Shown piece after piece: positions 20,926 to 31,290 of a stretch of 31,670 nt of DNA. The notes under the pieces were generated by a model. The model did no database searches. It had not been told where the DNA came from and saw only the letters and a program-made list of their open reading frames with translations. Positions within the stretch are counted from its first letter, which is position 1, and each line of letters begins with the position of its first letter. The position numbers were made by a program, and so were the translations under genes. Origin of the DNA: Schoenoplectus triqueter (Eukaryota; Streptophyta; Magnoliopsida; Poales; Cyperaceae); assembly GCA_964058805.1 (NCBI GenBank), contig CAXKVV010001646.1:1-31670 (forward strand). Reading direction: 5' to 3'.

Positions 20926-21438
20926 AGAGATAGAGAAACATTAACATATCCATGTTATATAAAGTTTCAGAATTTTTTATTTTATGTTTAAAACTATACG
21001 CACTTAATTAAATAATCATAGTAAATATAAGTTTGCTAATTTTTAAATAAGTTTTATTTTATTTTTATGAAAAATATATAGTTATATGAATAACTAAAAT
21101 TGATTCAACATATTTATATTGTATTTTATAATATTTTGCAATTTTCGATATCAATCTAAATTACTAAATGGTTTTATTTCATAATATTTTTAACTTTTCA
21201 TTAAGTAAACGGAGTTTTATTAATTTAGATTATTTATATTTTATATACTTTTTATTAATATAGTATAAATTGTATAAAATAAAAATTAAAATTAAATGAT
21301 AAAAACATTCTTATTGATAATATTTTATTAAGTATGCATTACTTATACAATAGCTAATAATTTTACAAAATTATATCTCTATAGAACGTAAATATTTTAG
21401 ATATTATAGTATAAAGCTATTTTGGTCATTTATAAATT
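20926..21438. other. AT-rich noncoding spacer
   Basis: Very AT-rich sequence with no coding signal. Its last nine bases (21430-21438) are the left target duplication of the next element. Confidence 0.5.
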
Positions 21439-21828
21439 GAGAGGGGATCGGTTGACAATGGGTTATTTCGACAACCTTGACAATGGACTTCTCAATAAAT
21501 AGAAAAAATTCTTAAAAATAGAAAAAAGTTTATAGATGTGTTCTTCTACTTATGGATTGATATTCATTCAAATTTCATGTAATTTAATTATCGTTTGATA
21601 GTTCATCTAAGACCGTTAAATTAGAACTGCTATAAATTGTATGAAAATTTAATGGTCTTTAATTGACTAACAAACGATAATGAAATTATATGAAATTTGA
21701 ATGACCATTAATCCATAGATAGAAGAACACATCTAAACTTTTTTCTATTTTTAAAATTTTTTTTATATTTATTTAGAGATCCATTGTCAAAGTTATCAAA
21801 ATAACCCATTGTCAACTGATCCCCTCTC
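21439..21828. mobile_element. MITE with perfect 9-bp TSD (Mutator-like), family G copy 1
   Basis: The inverted termini gagaggggatcggttgacaa and ttgtcaactgatcccctctc bound a 390-bp element whose arms pair for about 160 bp. It is flanked by identical 9-mers, ttataaatt at 21430-21438 and 21829-21837. A 9-bp duplication is characteristic of the Mutator superfamily. Noncoding. Confidence 0.85.
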
Positions 21829-21907
21829 TTATAAATTATAATAGAACATTAAATAATATATTAATATCGAGGTTCATTTGTCATAAATGACATAGTTCGT
21901 CAAGAGG

Positions 21908-22095
21908 GTGTTTGACCGCATTTGTATCTTCTAAGATCGAGATGTTGATCTCATAGTTCTGCGATCGAGATCATATCCTGAGCGCGATCTCATATCTCGA
22001 GTTCAGATTTCAGTCGTCTAATGTGATCTCATGACCCTGAGATCGGGATCTCGATCTCAGAAGATTTCATTGAGTGTTTGATCGTGTTTGGTCAA
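21908..22095. mobile_element. Small foldback element rich in gagatc/gatctc
   Basis: tgtttgacc...tcttctaagatcgagat on the left is imperfectly inverted as atctcgatctcagaagat...tgtttgatcg on the right. The centre is packed with gatctca and gatcgagatc units. About 190 bp; boundaries approximate. Confidence 0.5.
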
Positions 22096-22132
22096 ATTGA
22101 AAGATTGGTGGTGGGTAACTTGTCATAAACTA

Positions 22133-22218
22133 ATAATTTAGGAGAGTATTGGAACATTATTTAAGCATATCTCATAAGGGGCTGGCTCATAATTTAGGAG
22201 AGTATTGGAACATTATTT
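22133..22218. repeat. Perfect 30-bp direct duplication, period 56
   Basis: The 30 bases at 22133-22162 recur at 22189-22218. They begin ataatttaggagagtattgg. The high identity indicates a recent local duplication. Confidence 0.9.
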
Positions 22219-22375
22219 CGGTTTGACTCTTTCTAATAGTAAGAGTTGGGTTTAATCTCGGAAAAGCAAACGCTTATGACTCGGTCCTTATCAAATCCGG
22301 ATCTTTCCGACTCTTATCCGGCAATTCCTAAGCTCTTTCTTTAATATTTTATATTATATATTAATCACACTTAAA
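22165..22375. repeat. Diverged repeat, partner of 16745-17000
   Basis: Shares tttctaatagtaag, cttatcaaa, gactctt and tctttaatattttatattat plus an attaatcacacttaaaaa tail with the region upstream of the OPT pseudogene, in the same orientation. Confidence 0.5.
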
Positions 22376-22449
22376 AATCCAAAAAAAATTAAAATTAAAT
22401 ACCAAAATAAAATTAATGGACACGCCACTGTTCAGAAGGCAAAAATAAT

Positions 22450-22803
22450 TGGTGGGATCAGTTGACAAATGAATTATCATGATAATTTTGATAATGGATG
22501 TTCTAATAATTTTTAAAAATAAAAAACAATTATAGATATGTTCTTCTAACTATAAACTGATGATCATTATAATTTTATATAATTTTATTATCGTTTGACA
22601 ATGCATCAAATACCATTAATTAGAACCATTGCAAATTATCTGAAAATTTGATGATTGTTTATGGACTATCAAATGATAATGAAATTATATGAAATTTGAA
22701 TGATCGTCAATCTATAAGCAAAATAACATATTTTTAAACTTTTTTCATTTTTTATTTATTTATTTGAACATCCATTGTCAAGATTGTCAACCGATTTCTT
22801 CTC
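22450..22803. mobile_element. MITE family G copy 2 (degenerate)
   Basis: The ends ggtgggatcagttgacaa and ttgtcaaccgatttcttctc resemble the 21439-21828 element, and the inner arms (atatgttcttcta, tcgtttgacaatgcatc) also match. No clear target duplication. Confidence 0.68.
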
Positions 22804-22826
22804 AAAAAAAGTGTTTGTTTGTGCAG

Positions 22827-23215
22827 ATGCAGGATTTCGATCAGTGGGGACAATTATCATATTGTAATAGCTTATTGGGTTCAAATCCATTAACTAATCG
22901 GATTTTAAATAAAAATAATAATAATTTAATATATATTCTTATCTAATAAAAAAACATCAAAATAATATCATTTTACATATTAAAAAAATAAAATAAAATT
23001 CAAAGTGATAAATAATTAAGTTGATGATGAAAGTTTTCCTCTACGAAACTTTATATTTTGAAATATAATTATTTCATTATGCACGATATTAAATATTTTT
23101 TCTCAATAAATATAATCAAACAATCCAGAGGGGATAAAATTACTAAAAGCACTATTTTTCAAAATTTATGGGGGGCACTTGCCCCACACTGGACTACACT
23201 GGATTCATCCCAGAC
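22827..23215. mobile_element. Dispersed TIR-like repeat, GGGCGGAT family, copy 2
   Basis: Shares gatgcaggattt, ttattgggttcaaa, cattaactaatc, tctaataaaaaa, attaaatattttttctcaat and caatccagaggggat with copy 1. The right end is ctggattcatccc. Confidence 0.6.
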
Positions 23216-23265
23216 GCGCAAATGGGATGTGAGTGTATGTAGCCTACGGTCATTGTTAGAAAAAT

Positions 23266-23722
23266 GTATTATCACTTTATTAAATCGATACTTAAAAATT
23301 TAGAAATATCATGTTATTATTAAATTAGTCCTTAAAGTTTTCACATATCATATTAGACCTTGAAGTTTTTAATTTATCAATTGATCATATATTTAAAATT
23401 CATTTAAAAAATATTTTCATCTAACATAATATTATTTTTAGCATTAAAACTAGTATGGATATGACTATAAAAATAGAACAGTAATGTTGTATTATAAATT
23501 AATTAATGTGATATTTATAAATTATAAAATATGTTGTATCGAATGGATGTCAATTTGATAACGATAGGACTAATTTGTTACAAATAAAAAGTTAAATAAC
23601 TAAAATGATAAGTTAGTAAAACTTTAAGGACTAAAATGATATCTTCGAAACTTTAAAGACAAATTTAATAACAAAATAATACTTTTAAAATTTTAGGGAC
23701 CAATTTGATAAAATGATGATAC
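23266..23722. mobile_element. Foldback repeat, ATTAGTCCTTAAAG family
   Basis: The left gtattatcactttatt and right gataaaatgatgatac are imperfect inverted repeats. The arms contain opposed aaattagtccttaaagttt and gggaccaatttgata-type blocks. Boundaries approximate. Confidence 0.55.
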
Positions 23723-24475
23723 TTTAAGGAACATTCGTGTAATTTATTATTTTCATTTTTTTGGATGAACAAAATGAGGGGGTAATTTTATGAAATACAC
23801 TTCCTCCTGAAAAGTTCAGTCAAAATATCCCTTTTCTAATTTTTTTTTGTCAAAACGATCATGCGGGGTCCAATTTAATTTATAGTTTACCCATCTTTCC
23901 TTTCCATTCATTTACCCCTATATTACTTTTAAAAATAACATCAAGTTACTCTCTTTTTTTTGAATAAAAAATCATCCGTACTATTATTGATGATGTGATT
24001 TACTTAAAAAAATTAAAATTTTTAATCTTTTTATGTATTAAGAATTTGATCCCTTGTTCTCTCTTATTTTATTGTGTTTTCTATAATTGATCCTCATAAA
24101 CCTACTCAAAAAACCTATCGAGCAATAGTTAGAACTTAACACCGCATAGCATACCCACATTCTGAAACTATCATCTAGTGAAATAAAAAACAACAAACAC
24201 GGTTTGGCGTCCAAAATCTAATGTTCATGAAGATACTTTGGAATTCATCGCCGTTGGTGATATTAAGTGCCCAGTGATTCCTCACAGTGTCTGCTTGTCA
24301 AATCGGTCTGGGTCAAGAAGGACAGTTTAAACAAATCTCCAGTCTGACGGAGAGGATGAACATAACGGTCAACTGGCCAACAAGTCAAAGGAGGAGAGAA
24401 TAGTGATCAACAGGTTAAAATATACTTTTTGCATGGTAGCGCTAGAGTATTGAAGAAGTCACTCCGTGGAGCGGT
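23723..24475. other. Noncoding spacer
   Basis: No gene recognised. About 24230-24420 is less AT-rich than its surroundings and lacks a long open frame; it may be a decayed gene fragment, unassigned. Confidence 0.35.
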
Positions 24476-25195
24476 CCGGGTGAAATCTTTCCGGATCACG
24501 GGTTACGTTTGAGCACGGGTGGGACGGGATAGGTTTAAGCGGTCTAAAACTAAAAAATTCCAACTTGATCTATATTGGACATACCGCGGATACGACTCTC
24601 ACGGGTCAGAACGGATGGGTCAAGGACCAATCCAAATGGGTCATGATGGGCCGATTTTTTTTTCAATTTGAAAAAAAAACCCGCCAAAAACTCAAAAGAA
24701 TTCCATAAATTTCAAAATATAGAAAATTTCCAAAAAATAGAAGTTAAAAAAATTAATCATAATATTTTATATAATTTTTTTAACTAAATCGGTTTTATTA
24801 ATTCTAAATGTTTAAAAATAGAATAAAATTTAAAAAGTTCCAAATAATTCTAAAAAATTAAGAAAAATATAAAAAATTAAACAAAGCCGGAAAAAAAGTA
24901 TATCATAATTTCTGAAATAATTAATTTAAACTAATTTAGTTTTACATATTTAATTGTTCAAAAATGGAACAATATTAAAAAAATCTAGAGCGGGGCGGGT
25001 GAGAACGAGGTGGGTGAGCGCGGATCACGGGTGAGAGTGGGACGGGTATGATGGTTCCGTTTTTAAATTTTTAAGACCCGACCCTTGCTAGAATCAGACT
25101 TTTAACGAGTCCGAGTTTACCCACGGGTCTACCCCGGGGTGGTCCGGGACGGGTGACGGGCACTAGTTTGCACGGGACGGATCTACCCGTTTGAG
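24476..25195. mobile_element. GC-ended, AT-cored repeat (cgggacggg-rich)
   Basis: Clusters of gggtgggacggg and cgggacgggtgacggg at both ends flank an AT-rich core, the organisation seen in the gggtcgggtc and gagccgagc elements elsewhere in the window. Termini could not be fixed; limits are approximate. Confidence 0.45.
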
Positions 25196-25732
25196 TTTTT
25201 TTCAATTCTCTAAGTGGCGTCGAGGGTAGTAATGTTAGAATTTTTTAATTTAATTATTAAATAATTTTATGGACATTTCTGTGATATAATTATATATATA
25301 TATTAAAATACAGATTATCAATCGCCGATGGATGTGCTGATGACTGAGTACATCGACGGTGATTTTTCGAATTATATTCATCAGTTATTTGGGCAAGACG
25401 ATATGTTCAGCATTATGCAAGGATGAAGGTAATTAATGATATTTATCTCAACTTTAGGGCTTTTTGTACAAATTTGACTTGAAATGAACTTATGTAACTT
25501 CCAGGACCGAGGCACTATGGATACAGTATCTTCTTCATACATCTGATGGTCAACAATCTACGTCGTCAACGAATAAAGAAAAACAAAGAGACAAAAAAGA
25601 CAAAATAGAGTTAGTTATAAAACTTAGTAACCGATTATTTAACAACATAGCTTCTCTATAAGAAATTTATTATAATTAAATTAGTCTCATTCAAAGCATT
25701 TAAAATCTCTAACTCCTCATTAAATACGTAAA
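25196..25732. other. Spacer with a possible tiny exon fragment
   Basis: Mostly AT-rich. 25328-25426 encodes a 32-residue frame starting MDVLMTEYIDGDF, with less AT-rich codon use and a gtaatt donor-like sequence two bases after its stop. Unrecognised and could be chance. Confidence 0.2.
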
Positions 25733-25938
25733 TGTCCTGATCTTACAACGGTACAGATTCTTTGTTGAATTTCTAGAGCTAATATCAGTCATTAGATTTA
25801 GTTATTCGTCAAATAATGTTACTATCTCTATGACCATTTGTATTGAAATTTTAATTTTCTCTCAATTTTGATTGTTACTCGAAATATTACATAATTTATT
25901 AGTATAATTGCTCTATTTTGTTTCTTTTTTTCTTAGAT
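25733..25938 (-). repeat. Dispersed ~200-bp repeat, copy 2
   Basis: On the minus strand it reads tctaagaaaaaaag, agagcaatt, catagagatag, aacattatttgacgaataac, tgatattagctc, collinear with 20720-20925. Confidence 0.75.
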
Positions 25939-26463
25939 TGACATCAATTATTAATTTCAACTTTTCTTAAATTCTAAATATCAATTTTTCTCTCAATTCT
26001 GTATTTATTTTATATTAATGATGTATTCATGATTGAAATTTACTTAATTATTAATTTATCTTCATTTTTATTTCCTTTTTTTTCACATGAAGATATGACT
26101 TTTTATATTTATAAAAGACATCGCCATAACAATGAACAGATAAGATACTAATAACAATAATTCATTCTTATATGATAAAAATATAAAATTTAAATAATTA
26201 TGCATATACACGTTAAGATTACACACCGTGCCTACCATGATAAGTGAGGGACGTCCCATAAATCCGCTGAAGAATAAGACTCCGCAGAACCATCTTTCAC
26301 TCACAACCCCTTCAGAGTTGTGTGGACTCTTTTTTTTTGGAGTATTAAAGTATTGACTTACGACATGTATAGTCATACATAATTTGACTAGTACCATTTA
26401 TCTTTTTCAACTGCTTTAAAAGGCATCTAGCTACTAGATTAACAAATTATCATATATATATAT
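25939..26463. other. AT-rich noncoding spacer
   Basis: No recognisable gene. The minus-strand open frame at 26083-26397 has no recognisable motif. A short TA tract ends the stretch. Confidence 0.45.
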
Positions 26464-26864
26464 AGTTAGACTATTGTGAAAATATTTGCATTTCGAGCCC
26501 AAGTGCAAACAGCTCAAAATTTATCGTAACACGTCCGAAATTCAAAATTATCATTATCATTAAATTCTTCATATCAAAATATTAGGGGATACAAAAATTT
26601 GGGGTATTTCAAATTTTCTAAGTATTTTTTTCTTCTGAAAATCAGAACTAAAAAAATAAAAAATTATTAAATTATTATTGCTGATTTTAAAAAATCCAAA
26701 ACAAATACTTAGAAAACTTGAAATACCCCAAATTTTTGTATCCTTCAATATTTTAATATGAACAATTTAATGAGAATGATAATTTTAAATTTTAGACGTG
26801 TTACGATAAAATTTGAGATGTATGCACTTGGGCTCAAAATACAAATATTTTCACAATAGACTAT

Positions 26865-26869
<5 letters not shown>
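26464..26869. mobile_element. Foldback MITE, family E
   Basis: The left arm (gactattgtgaaaatatttg...) and right arm (...aaatattttcacaatagact) pair for about 160 bp, including gagcccaagtgca and taacacgtc. The inner arm acaaaaatttggggtatttc matches the core of families A and A'. TA tracts on both sides. Confidence 0.85.
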
Positions 26870-26939
<70 letters not shown>

Positions 26940-26948
26940 AAGATAGAT
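26869..26948. repeat. Long (TA)n(GA)n(GATA)n microsatellite
   Basis: About 58 bases of alternating TA, then GA, then agatagatag, separating the family E and F elements. Confidence 0.95.
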
Positions 26949-27349
26949 AGTTTGTCTATTGTGCTTCCAGTAGCACTTCGACCGAAACACTACCAGTCTA
27001 AATTTTAATTTTTCATACTCGAAATTTTAATTTAAGTAGTTCAATAAAATCTTTATATCATAATTTTATAGAATACTAAATTTTATCATGTTTGGAGTTA
27101 GTTACTATACTTAATTATTTTTAGAAAGTAACCATTTTTGACATAGAAATTTTATTATTTTAGGGTTATCTTTCAAAAATCATCAAGCATAGTAAATTAA
27201 TTTCAAACACAATAAAAATTAGTATTCTACAAGATTATGATATAAAGATTTTATTGAGCTACTTAAATTAAAATTTCGAGTATGAAAAATTAAAATTTAG
27301 AATGGTAGCATTTCGATCGAAATGCTACTGAATGCACAATAGACAAACT
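26949..27349. mobile_element. Foldback MITE, family F
   Basis: The left end agtttgtctattgtgc is exactly inverted at the right end (gcacaatagacaaact). The arms pair with high identity for about 180 bp, sharing ttttcatactcgaaatttta. TA tract on the right, GA/GATA tract on the left. Confidence 0.88.
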
Positions 27350-27395
27350 ATATATATATATATATATATGCGTGCACTGATATATATTATTAACA

Positions 27396-27790
27396 TGTAT
27401 CTAATCAATTTTGATAATTCAGGTCAAGTTATTAATCTAATTAATGAATAATATTCAAATACAAGTTATAGAGAAGTCTGGTTATCTAATATCCAATCAA
27501 TTTAGATAATTTATGAAATTTGGATATTTCAGGTCATGGACTTTTTTTAGAAGTCATAGGTCAATTAGTTCACAATAACAAATAATATTCAAATATAAGT
27601 TACAAAAAAGTTCAGTTATCTTATACGAAATAATCTAGATTTACGACACTATTTTTAATGATGATACTCAAATTCATCATGATATCTCCGATTCTGAATC
27701 CGAATTGCAACGCCTATTCGAATATAATCATATTTCTCTATTTATATCCAAATTCATGTTCATTTATTTTTATTTTATATTATTATAATA
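27396..27790. repeat. Diverged internal repeat region
   Basis: aataatattcaaatacaagt at 27447 recurs with changes at 27581, and the preceding tcaggtca and ccaatcaattt blocks recur too, indicating an old duplication within a dispersed repeat of unknown class. Confidence 0.5.
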
Positions 27791-28138
27791 ATTAATAACT
27801 TTTGATGGATTTCATCTGGTTTTGATCATATGAGACTAGTTGATGTATATATATTCCGTTTCATTTCCTAAAATCACGTATTAATATGGTAGAATATTAT
27901 TGCTTAGCAGAATTAATATATACTACATATAACAAGGAAATTCACCTAAGATTCTCATGATTCCATTATTATTCCAAATCTCATAAGAATCAACCTCAGA
28001 GGAGAGACTAATGTGTTCTTTTTTTTCTTAACTTTACAATTTAGTCCATGTAAGTAATTTATTTATGTAGTCTGAAATAAATAAATTTATATATTTGAAA
28101 TATTACAATTTAAATTTGACAGAAGTTCTATTTCCTAG
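27791..28138. other. AT-rich noncoding spacer
   Basis: Nothing recognisable as a gene, RNA or repeat. Confidence 0.45.
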
Positions 28139-28139
28139 T

Positions 28140-28216
28140 GTGTTTGGATGGGTAGGGCGGTTAGTGCTATTTTTAGAATAGCAATACTAACCTCAAAAAT
28201 ACCATCATCCAAACAT
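28140..28216. repeat. Short foldback hairpin with tgtttggatg ends
   Basis: tgtttggatgg at the left is inverted as catccaaaca at the right, with ggttagtgctatt and aatagcaatactaacc forming the inner stem. About 77 bp. The gtgtttggat motif is common at plant MITE ends. Confidence 0.6.
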
Positions 28217-28359
28217 AATTTAAAAAATAGAATAATTGCAGAATAGTTTTATTCTCTAAACCATCAAAATGTTGGTTTAGCGGGTTAGTGGAATGTTGAG
28301 GTTAGTGATAGTAATAAAACAATATGAAGCTTTGTATTTTTTTTATTCATTCCTTCCAT

Positions 28360-28721
28360 GAAATACAAAATAATAATGATTAATAATAGTAAAAGTAATA
28401 TTAAATAAGAATTAATTTAAAAATAATAATAAATGAAATAATAATTCTTAATATTAAAAAATAATAAAAAATAATAATAAACATCAGTATTAAATAGAAA
28501 TAATAATTAATAATAGCATAAAGTAATATTAAATAAACATTAATATGAAAAATAATGATAAATAATCATCAAAATAATAATTATTAATATTTAATAAAAT
28601 TAATCATAAATAGTAGAATAATAACAATAATTAGTATTCAATAAAAACAATATTTATTAATATAAAGAAATATTAAATAAGCAATATGTGAAATAATAAT
28701 AATCAAAATAATAATTAGTAT
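28360..28721. repeat. Degenerate AAT-rich low-complexity region
   Basis: Long run of imperfect aataat/attaat units leading into the pure microsatellite, possibly its decayed older part. No gene. Confidence 0.6.
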
Positions 28722-29488
<767 letters not shown>

Positions 29489-29728
29489 ATGGCAGAAGAG
29501 AGGCAGAAAGGAAACGAAAAAGGTGGCAACAACAAAGAAGCACGACGATGGGCTCCCGGCCTTGGCCGCAACATAAGCACAGGAGAAACATCATCATCCA
29601 GGCGACGATCTTCTGCGGCAGTCTGGCCTGAGCATTTTGTGGAATCAGTCGCCATTCGAGTTGCTGCCGATGCGGCTGTATCCGAGGGAAGGCTCGCTGC
29701 CGGCCCGGCCATTGTCCATTTTTTCCAG
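29489..29728 (+). CDS. First coding exon of a possible F-box-like protein (3'-partial)
   Basis: The ATG at 29489 opens an 80-codon exon ending ...TTCCAG|GTCATT, a phase 0 donor. The N-terminal 40 residues are charged and Gly/Asn/Arg/Ser-rich. Residues ~46-80 read WPEHFVESVAIRVAADAAV, then SEGRLAAGPAIVHFFQ. The WPE-phi-phi-E...GRLA...phi-FQ pattern resembles the start of some plant F-box domains, in which the next exon would supply a V-C-x-x-W type helix. That continuation was not found in the remaining ~1.9 kb, so the intron must be long or the gene broken. F-box proteins are substrate receptors of SCF ubiquitin ligases; this assignment is tentative. GC content is higher than the surroundings, as expected of a real exon. 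Confidence 0.6.
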
Positions 29729-30944
29729 GTCATTTTTGTCTCTTATTAATATATTATCTGGTTTCTATTTAATTTTGTATTTTAGTTGCTAGTGTTCGTC
29801 ACATTAGCATAATTAAACATACTGTTTCTGAACTGTTTGGCCGGCCGTTAAGGGCAAAAAAGTGTAGAAAGCGAAAAAGGATCGTTATTGTTTGAGATGT
29901 TGCTTTTGATATGTTGCGTTGATTGTTGTTTTGGGGACATTTTTAACTTCCATAGACATAGGAATCAGGATATGTAGGCAAAATGGGGGATATACCCCAT
30001 TACCCATTATAAGGAAAACATTGAGCAGCACAAGAGAAAGGAAGTGTCTTTTATGGATAAAAAGACATCAAAATTTAGTGTTTTCTCTGTTTGTCTCGTC
30101 TCTTCTAATAATTTCTCTTTTGGTTTTTTCTTTTGTGGTCCGTTTCTTCCTCTCTGCATGTATCTCTATTCCAAGTAAGAGGCAGAAGCTACACTTAGGC
30201 CTTTCCTAAAGTAGCTTCCTCTCTGAGCTTTATCTTCACTCAGTACTGTTTATGTGTATGCAACTATGCATTCAAATTTTAGAAAATAAAGAAGCTTTGC
30301 TGCTTTGATTCCTTTTTTGTTTTTTTGATTACAAGCCCGTAGGCACTGCTTTGATTCCTTCACCATGGTCCAGTACACTCTACCCTGTATGCATTGTAAA
30401 AGGAGCACTAAATGCATGACGCTATGATACTACTATTCCTTCTCTCCCCAAAAATGTGAGGCACGTACTGAGATGTGATTTATTGCAATAATCAGTTTAT
30501 CACTATTATTTTTTCTTCTTTGAGTGGAGAGGAGGCAGCCAGGCAGGAGGCACGTACTGACATACTTTCTAGTGCACCTTTCATGTTATCATTGTTGAGC
30601 TCCCTCAGTTTGTACTTTGTACACTGATCGCTGCACACTAAAATACTGCATGGCCCCGCACTAGAGATACCAGAGGTGTCAGTTTTGGTGGCCCCATAAA
30701 GATATATCAGAGGCCTCAGTCGTGGTGGCGCAGTTCAGCTTTTTTGACTTCTCATCTGTCGTCCGATCTCCATCTTAAGTTCCATCTCAGTCGTTCCTTC
30801 GATTCTTCGGTCTTAGTTCTTTTTTGTTTTCTTTCGCTGGAGTTTTGGCTCTTCATTTCATTTATCCTCAACTCCCAATGGACAAAAACCCCACCAAATG
30901 CAGAAAGGTTCACAGGGAAGGAAATCGATTGGTGCTTTTAATTG
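29729..30944 (+). other. Presumed intron of the 29489 gene
   Basis: No convincing second exon. Contains minor direct repeats: gaggcacgtactga near 30460 and 30547, and two related cagaggtgtcag/cagaggcctcag units near 30670-30728. Open frames at 29919 and 30744 look like chance. Confidence 0.4.
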
Positions 30945-31290
30945 GAGGGCGGACGTATGATTTTGATTTGATCAGTAGGATAATTATCTAATTATAATAG
31001 ATTATTGAGTTCAAGTTCATTAACTAATTGATTAATAATTTAATATATATTCTTACATAATAAAAAATTTATTAAAATAATAACATTTTATATATTAAAA
31101 ATAACAATAAAATAAAACTCAAAGTAATAGATAATCAAGTTGATGAAAGTTTCCGTCTATAGAACTTTATATTTTGATATTTTTATATAATTGTTTCATT
31201 ATGCATGATATTAAATATTTTTTCTCAATAAAATTAATCAGATAATTCAGAGGAGCAAAACAAAATTTCAGGGAAGTCAAAATAACGAAA
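30945..31290. mobile_element. Dispersed TIR-like repeat, GGGCGGAT family, copy 3
   Basis: Starts gggcggacgtatgatttt, followed by ttattgagttcaagttcatt, aactaattgatt, attaaatattttttctcaat and aatcagataattcagagg, collinear with the copies at 15050 and 22827. Confidence 0.62.

Noticed and set aside
26083..26397. Minus-strand 104-codon open frame
   Set aside because: No recognisable motif, AT-biased composition and no splice partners; likely chance.
29919..30209. Plus-strand 96-codon open frame downstream of the F-box-like exon
   Set aside because: Looked at as a possible second exon, but it lacks a good acceptor joined to a continuation of the domain and is rich in chance-like hydrophobic runs.
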